Positions 9,053 to 18,646 of a DNA stretch of 64,000 nt are shown here, piece after piece. Source of the DNA: CBDDHT01 sp965227905 (lineage in GTDB: Bacteria; Pseudomonadota; Alphaproteobacteria; Rhizobiales; Methyloligellaceae); the NCBI GenBank assembly GCA_965227905.1, contig OZ245780.1:3162001-3226000 (forward strand), read 5' to 3'. Under the pieces are notes generated by a model that worked only from the letters and a program-made list of their open reading frames with translations, did no database searches and was not told where the DNA came from. Every line of letters starts with the position of its first letter. Position 1 is the stretch's first letter. Both the position numbers and the translations under genes were made by a program.

Positions 9053-10195
9053 TCAGGGCCGCTCGTGCCGTGCGGTTTCCGAAAGACGGAAAAAAACGTC
9101 CAAGATCAAGTTCTTGCGGTCGAGATTGAGCGCAACGGCATCGGCCTTCACGCGGTGCACTGTTTCCCACAGCTCCGCCCATTGCGCAAGGTCGGCGTGT
9201 TCGGCAAGTCGGGCGGAGAGCGCCACCTCCTTGCCGATGGCGCCGGCGCCGGTTGCAGCCTGTCGGACGATCCGCGCCAGTGCATCGCCAAGAAGCACGA
9301 AGGCCAGCTCGAAGCGGGCTTCGGATCCCTTTCCCGTCAGTTCATCGGAGAGCTTATGCATGGCCGATTGATCGAGCGAGGGAAGCTTCGACAGGACGGT
9401 GATCAGACGATCGTAGAGCGTTCCGCCGCCAAGCTCGATCAGCTCGAGTACGCGCCGGACGCTACCCTCTGCAAGTGGGAGTGCACGTTCGATTTCCGCA
9501 GGATCAGGCGCGTCCTCCGCGGACCGGACAAGTGCTGCGCCAACCGCCTTGTGCAGCATGTCGTCGTCGAGACCTGAAAGGCGCAAGGCGCGGCAGCGTG
9601 AGCGAATTGTGACCGGCACCTGACCGGGCGCCGAGCAGACCAGAAGGAACAATGTCCTTTCCGGCGGCTCCTCCAGGCTCTTTAGGAGAGCGTTGGAGGC
9701 GTTTACATTCATGTCTTCAGCTCGGTCGACGATCACGACGCGCCAGGGGCCGGATGCCGCAGTTGTGCCGAGAAAGGCGCGAAGACGGCGGACCTCATCG
9801 ATGGTGATGGCTGTTGCGAAACGTTTCGTCTTTTCCTGCCAGGGGCGGCGGAGTGCAATCAGATTGGAATGGCTGAATCGTGCCACCTTCCCAAAGGTTG
9901 CACTGTCCTCATGCACATGAAGATCGGATGCTGTCGCCGCGGCCTGGACGGGATCGCCGTCCTGAAGGACAAAGCGCGCCAGTCGATAGGCCAGCGTTGC
10001 CTTTCCTATGCCCTCGGGACCGCTGATCAGCCATGCATGCGGCATACGCCCGCTTTTCAGGCGATCGAGAAGGAGTTGCTCGGCGGACAAGTGACCGAAC
10101 AGGTCGGCGGCCTCGCTTGGGTGAGCAAAGCCTTCGAGGCGATCCGGATGTGGTGCGCCAGGAGACTGCGCTGCCGATGCGGAAGCTCGGCTCAC
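9053..10195 (-). CDS. holB: DNA polymerase III delta' subunit
   Basis: HolB is a clamp-loader subunit of the replicase. The 380-aa protein has an N-terminal AAA+ domain with the P-loop GPEGIGKAT at 59-67, a sensor-like segment with VIVDRAEDMNVNASNALLK, and CSAPGQVPVTIRSRCRALRL with the SRC motif typical of clamp-loader proteins. The start is GTG at 10195, and it overlaps the tmk stop (GTGA). tmk-holB-metG is the common alphaproteobacterial order. The N-terminal 25 residues are Ala/Ser/Pro rich and probably disordered. Confidence 0.95.
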   Translation of the reverse strand: MSRASASAAQSPGAPHPDRLEGFAHPSEAADLFGHLSAEQLLLDRLKSGRMPHAWLISGPEGIGKATLAYRLARFVLQDGDPVQAAATASDLHVHEDSATFGKVARFSHSNLIALRRPWQEKTKRFATAITIDEVRRLRAFLGTTAASGPWRVVIVDRAEDMNVNASNALLKSLEEPPERTLFLLVCSAPGQVPVTIRSRCRALRLSGLDDDMLHKAVGAALVRSAEDAPDPAEIERALPLAEGSVRRVLELIELGGGTLYDRLITVLSKLPSLDQSAMHKLSDELTGKGSEARFELAFVLLGDALARIVRQAATGAGAIGKEVALSARLAEHADLAQWAELWETVHRVKADAVALNLDRKNLILDVFFRLSETARHERP

Positions 10196-10836
10196 GGTGC
10201 CAGCCGAGCGACGACGGCGTCCCAGATCTTTTCGGCCACCGTCGCCTCGTCATCCGATGCATCGATCAAAACGCAGCGTTTGGGCTCATTCTTGGCGATG
10301 ACCTTGAAAGCCGCCCTGAGATCTTCATGGAAGCCAATTTCCTGCGCCTCGTAGCGATCGGGTTTTGCCCCCCTGTCCTCGCCATTTGCGCGCGCTACGG
10401 TTCGTGCGAGCCCCTCTTTTGCTGGTAGATCCAGAATGATCGTCAAATCGGGCCATGCGTCGCCGACATACATGGTCTCAAGGGCCCGGATCAGACTTTC
10501 ATCAAGGCCGGATGCTCCCTGGTAAGCGCGAGTTGAATCGGCAAAACGATCGCAAATCACCCACTTGCCCCCTTCCAGAGCAGGCGCGATGCGTTTGGCG
10601 ATGTGATCGTCGCGGGCGACACCGAACAGGATTGCCTCAGCGAGCGGTCCATATTCCTGGGCACGCCCTTCGAGAAGAAATGTCCGAATGACCTCGGCCT
10701 TTTGGGACCCGCCCGGTTCTCGCGTCACAACGGTCTCGTAGCCGATGTCCTCAAGTCGTTTGGAAAGGAGCCCGGCCTGGGTCGACTTGCCAGCACCATC
10801 GCCGCCTTCCAGTGAAATGAATTTGCCCTTGATCAT
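10192..10836 (-). CDS. tmk: Thymidylate kinase
   Basis: Tmk phosphorylates dTMP to dTDP for DNA synthesis. The 214-aa protein has the P-loop EGGDGAGKST near residues 10-19, TREPGGS at about 39, and the DRFADSTRAYQG segment that binds the nucleotide base and phosphate. These features and the length match the bacterial family. It lies 40 bases downstream of the D-Ala-D-Ala carboxypeptidase gene and overlaps holB, so it is an internal gene of the rlpA-to-MBL operon. Confidence 0.97.
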   Translation of the reverse strand: MIKGKFISLEGGDGAGKSTQAGLLSKRLEDIGYETVVTREPGGSQKAEVIRTFLLEGRAQEYGPLAEAILFGVARDDHIAKRIAPALEGGKWVICDRFADSTRAYQGASGLDESLIRALETMYVGDAWPDLTIILDLPAKEGLARTVARANGEDRGAKPDRYEAQEIGFHEDLRAAFKVIAKNEPKRCVLIDASDDEATVAEKIWDAVVARLAP

Positions 10837-10876
10837 GTCCGCTCGCCTGGCTCTCGATCACGTACTTATAGCTGAT

Positions 10877-12046
10877 CTAGAGTATCCAGCCGAAGGCAAG
10901 ATGCAGGAGCGAATCGACACCACGGGACCACAACGGGCCCCTCTCAATATCTTCAGCGGCAAAGAGAGGGACTTCGGTCGTTGTCTTATTCGACGTTACG
11001 ACACGCAATCTTGCGACCTGGTCCCCTCTTTTGATGGGTGGTTTGAGGGGGCCGTTGTAGATGATCGATGCTTTGACCTGTCGAGCGACGGAGCGCGGTA
11101 GCCAAACGCTCACCTTTTTCTCGCCGATCAATTCGACATAACGCTTTGCTCCGCCCCAGACGAGCGCTTCGCCGACAGTTTCGTTTTCATCGAAGAGTGT
11201 GAACTTCTTGAAGGCGCTATAGCCCCAGTCAAGAATCCGGCGCGCCTCGGTCCGGCGCTCTTTGGCGGACGCTAGCCCATTTACCACGAGGATGAGCCGT
11301 CGGCCGCTACGATCGGCCGATGCAACCATGCCGTATCCGGATTCTTTTGTGTGCCCGGTTTTTAATCCATCGACGCCGATATTTTGCGAAATCAGCGGGT
11401 TACGGGTGTAGAATTTATGCTTTCGATAAGGGAACTCTTTCTGCTTGAAGAGCGGATAATGCTCCGGATATTCCGAAATCAGATGGGCGGCGAGCTTCGC
11501 TAGATCGCGTGCTGTCGTCAGGTGATCGGGATGCGGAAGACCTGTCGAATTTTGAAAAGTCGAGTTTTTGAGACCAATCGCACGTGCCTGCTTGGTCATA
11601 ACCTCGGCGAAGGCATCTTCCGTACCGTGCATCGCTTCTGCAACGATGATGCAGGCATCGTTTCCGGATTGAACGACAATGCCTTTAATCAGATCCGGCA
11701 GCGCGATATTCGAGTTCAGCGGCGCAAACATGGCTGATGTGCCGGATGGTGCGCCGCCCGTTCGCCACGCATTTTCGGAGACGAGAAACTCGTCCTCCAT
11801 AGAAATCTGACCGTCTTTCAATGCTTTGAACATGACCGCCAGAGTCATCAGCTTGCTCATGCTGGCAGGCGCCATTGGAGCGTCGGCGTTCTTCTCGAAC
11901 AGAACCGCGTTCGTATTCATGTCGACGAGAATGGCGAACTTGGCTTTTGTCTTGAACGGTTTCTGTGCTTCGGCCTGGCTTACAGCACCGAACAAGAGTG
12001 CGAAAAGCGCAAAGGCTGCGCCGATGTTTCGGACAACAATTGGCAT
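10877..12046 (-). CDS. D-alanyl-D-alanine carboxypeptidase (PBP, S11 family)
   Basis: This periplasmic penicillin-binding protein trims the terminal D-Ala of peptidoglycan peptides. The three active-site motifs are present: SMSK (in PASMSKLMTL), SGN (in QSGNDACI) and KTG (in GLKTGHTKESGYG). A cleavable signal peptide is evident (VVRNIGAAFALFALLFGAV, then AEA). The start at 12046 has AAGGTG just upstream; ATG 12082 and TTG 12112 are possible earlier starts that only lengthen the n-region. The C-terminal domain after KTG fits the DacC/DacF beta domain. It lies between rlpA and tmk, linking wall trimming with division-related genes. Confidence 0.93.
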   Translation of the reverse strand: MPIVVRNIGAAFALFALLFGAVSQAEAQKPFKTKAKFAILVDMNTNAVLFEKNADAPMAPASMSKLMTLAVMFKALKDGQISMEDEFLVSENAWRTGGAPSGTSAMFAPLNSNIALPDLIKGIVVQSGNDACIIVAEAMHGTEDAFAEVMTKQARAIGLKNSTFQNSTGLPHPDHLTTARDLAKLAAHLISEYPEHYPLFKQKEFPYRKHKFYTRNPLISQNIGVDGLKTGHTKESGYGMVASADRSGRRLILVVNGLASAKERRTEARRILDWGYSAFKKFTLFDENETVGEALVWGGAKRYVELIGEKKVSVWLPRSVARQVKASIIYNGPLKPPIKRGDQVARLRVVTSNKTTTEVPLFAAEDIERGPLWSRGVDSLLHLAFGWIL

Positions 12047-12196
12047 GTTCACCTTGTTTGTGTTGCTGTTTTTCAGGCGCATGGAAACGTCATCCCGTGC
12101 CGCCGGTTTCAACTATCGAATTCCACTTCGGAAAAATCAACCGTGGGACCGGTGTCTGTCCAATGAAAATTCAGCAATATTGGGTGTCAGCAATCT

Positions 12197-13156
12197 TCAG
12201 TTGGAGATCAGGCGTGCGCTCTTATGACCTTCGTCCTGGAGTTGGTCGCGCACGCTCTCGGCGTCGATCTGCCGCTCGAATGGACCGATGCGGACGCGAT
12301 ACCAAAGCTGACCGCCGACCTCTGCGGGGAAGACGGTCGCGGGCCCCATATGGGTGAATCTTGAGCGCGCATTGTTGGCGTGGTCGCGTCTGCGAAATGC
12401 GGCTGCCTGTACGAAATACAGTTTGCCGACGCTTGAATGCGCCACGGACTGTTCGTGAAATTGTGTGCGCCGTCTCGTTGGTTTCCGCACCGGGAGACCG
12501 GGATCTTCGCCCGTATCCGGTGTGATGCTTGCGACTGTCATCGGGTCCGCTGCAACAGGACTGCCGCGTCGCCTGGTTTTTGCCGATGCCACCTGTGCCC
12601 AAGGCTGGCTGGCCAGAACCTGGTGTTCATATCTGTCGTCACCGTTGATCGGAGCCTTCTTGAGGTACGTAACGCGCACTCTGGCCGTGCCCTGGCGCTG
12701 AAATCCCAGCAATTTTGCCGACCGTGCCGACATGTCGATGATGCGGTCGTGGGCATATGGTCCGCGATCATTGACCCGGACGACGATAGAGCGTCCGTTT
12801 TCGAGGTTGGTAACGCGGACGTGAACCGGCATCGGAAGCGTCGGGTGGGCAGCCGTCAGCGCCGCCATATCGAAGATTTCACCGTTGGCCGTGTGACGTC
12901 CATGGAAAAGATCGCCGTACCATGAGGCAACACCGACGCGGTCGTAGGTCGGATCTTCCTTGGGGCGATACCAGCGTCCGTTGATCTGATAGGGACTGCC
13001 GACCTTGTATCGTCCGCCGCCCTTCGGGGCCGGTTGGCCTAACGCAACCACCCGTTTGCCGAGGCTTGGAGATTTGGATTTTTGTGGGCGAGAACAAGCG
13101 GTTAGAAGCAAAGATGTCGAGATGACTGTGATCGATAGAACCAGAACGCTGCGCAT
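12197..13156 (-). CDS. rlpA: RlpA-like septal lytic transglycosylase with SPOR domain
   Basis: RlpA cleaves naked glycan strands at the septum. ATG 13156 is chosen because it gives a lipoprotein signal ending in LLLTAC, so the protein is likely a lipid-anchored outer membrane protein; a GTG at 13234 is open but adds a segment that would bury this signal. The double-psi beta-barrel runs from about GVASWYGDLFHGRHTANGE to RIIDMSARSAKLLGF, with the RVNDRGPY catalytic-type motif. The C-terminus is a SPOR domain (LYFVQAAAFRRRDHA to WYRVRIGPF), which binds denuded peptidoglycan. It heads the minus-strand operon. Confidence 0.93.
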   Translation of the reverse strand: MRSVLVLSITVISTSLLLTACSRPQKSKSPSLGKRVVALGQPAPKGGGRYKVGSPYQINGRWYRPKEDPTYDRVGVASWYGDLFHGRHTANGEIFDMAALTAAHPTLPMPVHVRVTNLENGRSIVVRVNDRGPYAHDRIIDMSARSAKLLGFQRQGTARVRVTYLKKAPINGDDRYEHQVLASQPWAQVASAKTRRRGSPVAADPMTVASITPDTGEDPGLPVRKPTRRRTQFHEQSVAHSSVGKLYFVQAAAFRRRDHANNARSRFTHMGPATVFPAEVGGQLWYRVRIGPFERQIDAESVRDQLQDEGHKSARLISN

Positions 13157-13443
13157 GAAAATGCGTTGCAGCGACCCGCGGCCGCCGCTTGGCGCCAGAT
13201 TGGGAGTACGCAAATACTGCAAAAGAAACCCCACCCATACACAAAAGGCGCGCGATAAGCGGCCGACCTCAGGCCTCTTCGTCCACTCTTGCGGGTGAAA
13301 GTTAGGAATCGGTGAATCATGGCCCCCGATTGTCGCTAACCGCCTTGGGCGACGTTGATTGACGTCGTGGGGCCGAGCTTCTACCTGAAGAACATGCGGC
13401 GAGCCGTGCCCACGGCCGAATACTCAACTGGAGCACCCTGGAA
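13157..13443. other. Divergent intergenic region between rlpA and gmd
   Basis: These 287 bases separate two divergent genes and should hold both promoters. No tRNA or convincing small gene was seen on either strand. A GTG-started extension of the rlpA frame reaches 13234, but it lacks a good ribosome site. The gmd start codon is TTG. Confidence 0.5.
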
Positions 13444-14520
13444 TTGACCAAAACAGCACTCGTGACAGGTGTCACCGGTCAGGATGGCGCCTATTTGGCC
13501 GCTTTTCTGCTGTCGAAGGGCTACGACGTCCATGGCGTGAAACGGCGGTCGTCGTCGTTCAATACCGACCGTGTCGACCATCTCTATCGCGATCCCCATG
13601 AAGAAGGTGTGAAGTTTCACCTGCACTATGGAGACCTGACGGATGCGACAAATCTCATTCGTCTCGTCCAGGAAGTGCAGCCGGACGAGATTTATAATCT
13701 CGCGGCGCAGAGCCATGTGCAGGTCAGTTTCGAGACGCCGGAATACACGGCCAATTCGGACGCGCTCGGGACCCTGCGACTGCTTGAGGCCATGCGCATT
13801 CTCGAGCTTGGATCCAGTACGCGTTTTTATCAGGCCTCGACATCCGAGCTCTACGGCAAGGTCGTTGAAACGCCCCAGTCTGAAACGACGCCCTTCTATC
13901 CGCGAAGTCCCTATGCTGCGGCAAAACTCTATGCCTATTGGATTACGGTGAACTATCGCGAGGCATACGGATTTCACGCATCGAACGGCATTCTGTTTAA
14001 TCATGAGAGTCCGCTGCGTGGCGAGACATTCGTCACGCGCAAGATCACGCGGGCCGTGGCAGCGATCGAGCTCGGCCTTCAGGACACGATCTACCTCGGA
14101 AATCTGGACGCCAAGCGTGACTGGGGACATGCGAAAGACTATGTCGAGGGTATGTGGAAGATCGTTCAGCAGGACAAGGCTGAAGACTTCGTGCTCGCGA
14201 CCGGCGAGACGCGCTCTGTCCGAGATTTCGTGGAAGCAGCCTTCCGGCGTGTCGATCGAGACATTGTCTGGCATGGCGAGGGCGTCGACGAGACCGGGCG
14301 CGATGCAAAGACCGATCAGGTACTCATTCGCATCGATCCGCGCTATTACCGTCCGACCGAAGTCGATTTACTGCTCGGCGATGCCAGTAAGGCACGTGAC
14401 ATGCTGGGCTGGGAACCACGGATCAGTTTCGATCAAATGGTGGACGACATGGTTGAGCATGACCTGGAAGAGCAGCGGCGATCAAACGTGATCGGACAGC
14501 GGCGCAGTACAGATTCATGA
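13444..14520 (+). CDS. gmd: GDP-mannose 4,6-dehydratase
   Basis: Gmd converts GDP-mannose to GDP-4-keto-6-deoxymannose, the precursor of GDP-fucose, GDP-rhamnose and related sugars. The 358-aa protein has the NAD(P) motif TGVTGQDGAYLA near the N-terminus, the RRSSSFNTDRVDHLY block typical of Gmd, and the catalytic YAAAK (in SPYAAAKLYAYW). The start is TTG at 13444. There is no adjacent GDP-fucose synthase or reductase, so the end sugar is unknown. It lies next to a TPR glycosyltransferase, so surface polysaccharide or protein glycosylation is a reasonable context. Confidence 0.95.
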   Translation: MTKTALVTGVTGQDGAYLAAFLLSKGYDVHGVKRRSSSFNTDRVDHLYRDPHEEGVKFHLHYGDLTDATNLIRLVQEVQPDEIYNLAAQSHVQVSFETPEYTANSDALGTLRLLEAMRILELGSSTRFYQASTSELYGKVVETPQSETTPFYPRSPYAAAKLYAYWITVNYREAYGFHASNGILFNHESPLRGETFVTRKITRAVAAIELGLQDTIYLGNLDAKRDWGHAKDYVEGMWKIVQQDKAEDFVLATGETRSVRDFVEAAFRRVDRDIVWHGEGVDETGRDAKTDQVLIRIDPRYYRPTEVDLLLGDASKARDMLGWEPRISFDQMVDDMVEHDLEEQRRSNVIGQRRSTDS

Positions 14521-14563
14521 CTATTGCGATCTTCCAACCGCTTGTTTGCTGCAGGAGTGCCAA

Positions 14564-16435
14564 ATGAACAAGTCCGGCTCTATGGGGAAAGGCGCACGCA
14601 TTCCCAAGTCACGCGGCAGCAACGGTCATTCGATGGCCGGCGGTCAGCCGGCCGATGCTTCGCAAGCCATGCTGGCTGAAGCCGTTAAGGCCCTGCAAGA
14701 AGGCAAGCCCTCGAAAGCGGAAGGATTATGCCGGAAGATCATCAAAAACGAGCCGAAACACTTCAACGCGCTTCATGTCCTTGGCATTGCATGCCGTGAT
14801 TTGGGTAAGCCAGAGGAAGGCGTGCGATTTCTAAAGCAATCGATTGCTCTGGCTCCTGATTATGCCGATACACACAATAATCTGGGCACAGCGTTGATGG
14901 CGCTTGAACGCTATGAAGAGGCAGTCGAAGTCTATTGGCAGGCCATCGAATTGCAATCTGACTCCGCTTTGGCACATGACAATCTGGGATTGGCACTGAA
15001 TGCGCTCGGGCAGCCTGACAAGGCTATCGAGAGCTTTCAGCGCGTCTTGAAGATCGATCCTGAACGATCCCGTGCATTGAGTGATATTGCCTCATTGTCA
15101 CGTCTGCTCGGCGATTGGCGGTCACATACGGAATTGCGCAAATCGATGGTGAACCGTAGCGGCAGAGGCAGTCCCGGGATCAATCCCTATTGGCTCTTCT
15201 CTTTTTCTGATGATCCGGGACTCTTGCGAAAATGTGCGCACCGTTTCACGGAGGACGAAGTTGCGAAGATGGTCCCGGTATCGCAGCGGGCCTCAAAAAC
15301 CGACGATCGAATTCGGATCGCCTATGTCTCGGCAAACTTTCAGGAACATCCGGTCGCTCATCGAATCCTGCCTGTTATTGAATCCCATGACCGGGAACGC
15401 TTCGACGTCATTGGCGTCTCATTCAACGAGGACGACGGGAGTCCGGTCCGAAACGCGTTGGCAGACGCATTTGACGAGTTTCACGATGTTAGTACGAAAG
15501 ACGATCGCGATATCGCGCAACTCATCGCCGACCGCAAAGTGCATATTGCTGTCGATCTGACAGGCTACACCGACAACCTGCGCCTCAACATTTTTGCCAG
15601 CCGTCCTGCCCCAATTCAGGTCAATTACCTGGGCTATACCGGGACACTCGGCGCGGATCATATCGATTATATCATCGCCGATCGGTTTGTGATCCCGAAA
15701 GGACATGACCAATATTTTCATGAGACGCTGGTGCGGCTTCCCGAGTGTACCTTTGTCAGCCCGCCTCAAGAGCAGACCTATGATGTTGCTGCGATCCGAA
15801 GCGAATCCGGATTGCCGGAAGACGCCATCGTATTTTGCGCTTTCAACGGCATTTACGAAATCATTCCCGAGATGTTCGACATTTGGATGCGATTGCTTTT
15901 GGCGATACCCGGCAGTGTCCTCTGGTTGATGTGCGAAAATGAACTGACAATGAAGAATCTGCGGCAGGAGGCTATCGATCGCGGTGTCGATGGTGAACGT
16001 CTGGTGTTTGCATTAAACACGCCACACGCCGAGCAAGCCAGGTTGATAAGTGCTGCCGATCTGTTCCTCGATACCGTGCCGCAGAATTCTCATTGGCCGG
16101 CATTTCAGGCGCTTGCTGCAGGCGTCCCAGTGATTTCCAGCGAAGGACGGTCGTTCCCAGGACGCGTAACGGCCGGCCTTCTGAGGTCTATGAGGGTTCA
16201 GGAATTGATAGCCGAGACGTTAGAAGACTATGAGCGACTTGCGCGCGGTCTCGCACGAGACCCGGAGTGGCTGGCGCGTATTCGAGACCGGCTTGCAAAG
16301 GTTCGGTTGGACTCTCCGCCCTTCGACCCGCAGCAGTTCACGCGTGATCTTGAGAACGCTTATGAAGCGATGTTCAAAGTGTGGTCCGAAGATCGTCCAG
16401 TCAGCCCGATTGCTCTCGCTCCATCAACGCCCTAG
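14564..16435 (+). CDS. TPR-containing O-GlcNAc transferase-like protein (SPINDLY type)
   Basis: This 623-aa protein begins with a low-complexity basic stretch, then about four TPR units (roughly residues 30-165: ALHVLGIACRDLGKPEEG, THNNLGTALMALERYEEA, AHDNLGLALNALGQPDKA), followed by a GT41 catalytic region. GT41 marks are NYLGYTGTLGADHIDYIIAD, FNGIYEIIPEMFDIWMRLL and SHWPAFQALAAGVPVIS. Family members add GlcNAc, fucose or other sugars to proteins, in bacteria often flagellins or surface proteins. AGGAG sits eight bases before ATG 14564, better supported than the open frame from 14546. The nearby gmd could supply a deoxy-sugar donor, but that link is inference. Confidence 0.9.
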   Translation: MNKSGSMGKGARIPKSRGSNGHSMAGGQPADASQAMLAEAVKALQEGKPSKAEGLCRKIIKNEPKHFNALHVLGIACRDLGKPEEGVRFLKQSIALAPDYADTHNNLGTALMALERYEEAVEVYWQAIELQSDSALAHDNLGLALNALGQPDKAIESFQRVLKIDPERSRALSDIASLSRLLGDWRSHTELRKSMVNRSGRGSPGINPYWLFSFSDDPGLLRKCAHRFTEDEVAKMVPVSQRASKTDDRIRIAYVSANFQEHPVAHRILPVIESHDRERFDVIGVSFNEDDGSPVRNALADAFDEFHDVSTKDDRDIAQLIADRKVHIAVDLTGYTDNLRLNIFASRPAPIQVNYLGYTGTLGADHIDYIIADRFVIPKGHDQYFHETLVRLPECTFVSPPQEQTYDVAAIRSESGLPEDAIVFCAFNGIYEIIPEMFDIWMRLLLAIPGSVLWLMCENELTMKNLRQEAIDRGVDGERLVFALNTPHAEQARLISAADLFLDTVPQNSHWPAFQALAAGVPVISSEGRSFPGRVTAGLLRSMRVQELIAETLEDYERLARGLARDPEWLARIRDRLAKVRLDSPPFDPQQFTRDLENAYEAMFKVWSEDRPVSPIALAPSTP

Positions 16436-16506
16436 TTTGAGACGAAGGCAGCTTGTATGAACGCCGCCTCTTCTCCGTTTCACGATATGAACAGGAAGTG
16501 ACCCCA

Positions 16507-16893
16507 ATGACGACAGAAGCCGAAGAGCAAAACAGTCTGGACTGGAAGGTACTGTCCAACAGGAATGTCGAAATGCAGATCGGCCGCGGACTGAAGCAGC
16601 CTATCACCCTGGACTTCCCGCCTCATCTGGTTTCCTTGTTTGTATCGGGCGCGCTGATGGCGGCCCACAAGTCCTATGAAATGCTGGAAGAAACTGGCGA
16701 AGAGCCGGGCATAATCGATCAGGAACTGCCGGCTATTCCGATCAAGAAGGTCGGCCTCGCCCGCAGCAATCTCGACGGTTACAAGACCCTCATCCTGGAG
16801 GTCGGGGAAGCGCATATCGGGTTTGCAATTCCCGATAATTCTCTGTCAGAGCTCGGAAAACTTCTGATCTCTCTAGACGAGAGCGGAGAATAA
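16507..16893 (+). CDS. Unknown protein, 128 aa
   Basis: I do not recognise this protein. It is acidic and has no signal peptide or membrane segment; a hydrophobic stretch near residues 40-55 (HLVSLFVSGALMAAHKS) could be a buried helix. The start at 16507 follows AGGAAGTG and fits the protein better than the frame-open 16453. It follows the GT41 gene by about 70 bases on the same strand, so cotranscription is plausible, and converges on the 2OG oxygenase with a 13-base gap. A small accessory or adaptor protein for glycosylation is possible but unsupported. Confidence 0.75.
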   Translation: MTTEAEEQNSLDWKVLSNRNVEMQIGRGLKQPITLDFPPHLVSLFVSGALMAAHKSYEMLEETGEEPGIIDQELPAIPIKKVGLARSNLDGYKTLILEVGEAHIGFAIPDNSLSELGKLLISLDESGE

Positions 16894-16906
16894 GCGGATT
16901 CGAACC

Positions 16907-17512
16907 TTACATCGTAAGATTGAAGGCAATCGAAATGCGCTCTTCCTTACAGCGCGTCGGCATGACCGAGTGCTTCACGAAGCTCCGGAACAGGATCATC
17001 TTGCCGGCCTCGGGCTTGATTGCCATCACCTTGATGTTCAGGGCATTCAGCTCGCGGGTCGGAGGATCGAGCATGACATCGTTGAACGGCGAATGGATCA
17101 GTAATGGGCCGCTTCCAGGAGGCGCCTTGGGGTAGTAGATCCCGCTGATCACGGAGTTGCCATGAAGGTGGACATCCTGTGCATGGCCTTCCGTGTACAC
17201 GTTCAACCAGCACTCGTTACATTTTAGCGGATGCTTGTCAGTGTCCAACTCCATTGACTTGGCGAATTCCTCCGCCTCTCTCATGATCACGTCAAGAAGC
17301 GGTTTGAACTCATCGCGTTCAGTAAGCGCGGTTGGTGATCCAATCGTCGTGAAGAGATCGCAACTCCAGGTGGCCGGCATTGAGTTAGGCTCGGTCGCCT
17401 TGATCTTGTTGATCCCAGCCATGATCTGGGCCGTCAGTTTCTCATGGTTCGCGATCCGACTCTCGCGGATCACCGTCGGAAAAAACAGATGTGTCTCGCT
17501 CTTACCGGTCAT
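16907..17512 (-). CDS. 2OG-Fe(II) oxygenase (TIGR02466-type)
   Basis: This 201-aa protein matches the short double-stranded beta-helix oxygenases of the TIGR02466 kind, often seen in phages and marine bacteria. Visible parts are the HLHGNSVISGIYYPKAPPGSG block with the first iron histidine, and PEAGKMILFRSFVKHSV followed by ERISIAFNLTM, with the distal histidine and the Arg that binds 2-oxoglutarate. ATG 17512 has AGGGA ten bases upstream and is preferred to 17554. It points toward the GT41 locus. The substrate is unknown; hydroxylation of a sugar, peptide or base are all possible. Confidence 0.82.
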   Translation of the reverse strand: MTGKSETHLFFPTVIRESRIANHEKLTAQIMAGINKIKATEPNSMPATWSCDLFTTIGSPTALTERDEFKPLLDVIMREAEEFAKSMELDTDKHPLKCNECWLNVYTEGHAQDVHLHGNSVISGIYYPKAPPGSGPLLIHSPFNDVMLDPPTRELNALNIKVMAIKPEAGKMILFRSFVKHSVMPTRCKEERISIAFNLTM

Positions 17513-17887
17513 GATTTCCCTGTGACGTTTCGACGAACAGACGCCTGCCGTCATTCCAGCATAGCCAAGCTGTTGAATCTGCGCCTCGAAGTCCGTTCAA
17601 AGGACCTTCAAACTTAGCCAGAAGCATATCTACAAGAGCGCAGCGCCAAAAGTCAGTAAATTTTTTTCAGGCATATCCGAAATTTGAACAGCTATAGGTG
17701 CTGCACAAACGGTTGATCGGTATGCTGATTGAATTCATGGGCTATTTTCCGCTTTAAACGATCGTGTTTTCAGCAATTTTAAAAATGTCTGCTTTATAAT
17801 TATATTCGGATCTATTGTGCCAACCCGAAAGCACATTCTATCACTTGGTGCTGTATTCGCGGTTTGCAGATAAATGAGTCTTGGTCG
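17513..17887. other. AT-rich intergenic region
   Basis: About 375 bases between two minus-strand genes. The part from about 17640 to 17870 is much richer in A and T than its neighbours, with runs such as AATTTTTTTC and TTATAATTATAT. No open frame with a ribosome site, tRNA or clear hairpin was seen. It probably contains the promoter of the 2OG oxygenase gene and may be a remnant of transferred DNA. Confidence 0.45.
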
Positions 17888-18544
17888 TCAGGGGCTGCCA
17901 CTTACGGTCGCACCGCGCTCTATAAGCCTGTTCCGTTCAGTCATCCATTTTCGCTGACTTGCGGATAGAATTGCGGAATCCTCAACGACGACGCGGTATC
18001 CCCGATTCAGTCCGCCGTGGGCCGTGTTCTTAACGCAGTGGGCACCATCAAGGCCTACAAGTCTCAAAGATCCAATGTTTCTCTCCGCCAGAAACCGATC
18101 CAGTTCTGGATTGGAAAATGCATCGCCATAAGGTTTTTCGATATCGATGTCGGGAACGATCTGCAGACGGGGGTCTAGCTTGCGTCCGGCAGAGTTGGCG
18201 TTGCCGCGGCCATCGTTGAAAAAGCCATTAAGGGCGTTCGCCCACCACCCTTCATACACTTGACGTATGACGATAACAGGTTCTCTCTTCGCGCGCGTTT
18301 CGGTTGCGAGAGAGGCAATGTTCTGCATACAGTCCTCAAGTGCAATTGTGTCCCAATCGCCCCTTCCTGCAAGCGTCGTGAAGTCCTGCTGCATATCGAT
18401 AATCAGCAGTGCTTCTCCTTGCCGACTATCGGAATCTATCATTGGTCCGATCGTCGGAGTGGCGATCTTGCGGATGCCGTAAATCGTATAGATTGGCAGG
18501 GCAATCAAGCCAATCAGTAAGGCTGTTAAGAGAGCAGTCTCCAT
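17888..18544 (-). CDS. Isochorismatase-like cysteine hydrolase with N-terminal membrane segment
   Basis: This 218-aa protein has a hydrophobic helix at about residues 4-24 (LLTALLIGLIALPIYTIYG), then an isochorismatase-fold domain. The triad is visible: Asp in LLIIDMQQDF, Lys in EKPYGDAF, and Cys in GAHCVKNTAHGG. These enzymes cleave amides or vinyl ethers. ATG 18544 is chosen because AAGGA lies about nine bases before it; a TTG at 18550 is possible. It lies 102 bases downstream of the M20 amidohydrolase gene on the same strand, so the two may act in one amide-degrading path. A membrane-anchored member is less usual. Confidence 0.85.
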   Translation of the reverse strand: METALLTALLIGLIALPIYTIYGIRKIATPTIGPMIDSDSRQGEALLIIDMQQDFTTLAGRGDWDTIALEDCMQNIASLATETRAKREPVIVIRQVYEGWWANALNGFFNDGRGNANSAGRKLDPRLQIVPDIDIEKPYGDAFSNPELDRFLAERNIGSLRLVGLDGAHCVKNTAHGGLNRGYRVVVEDSAILSASQRKWMTERNRLIERGATVSGSP

Positions 18545-18646
18545 CGTCAAGAGTCCTTCGCAAGACTGGAAAAATGCATGGTCAGTGCCATACCTATCCG
18601 GAAAAAGATGCCGATGTCAGTTGCGGAGACCTGCCCTGCTGGAAAC

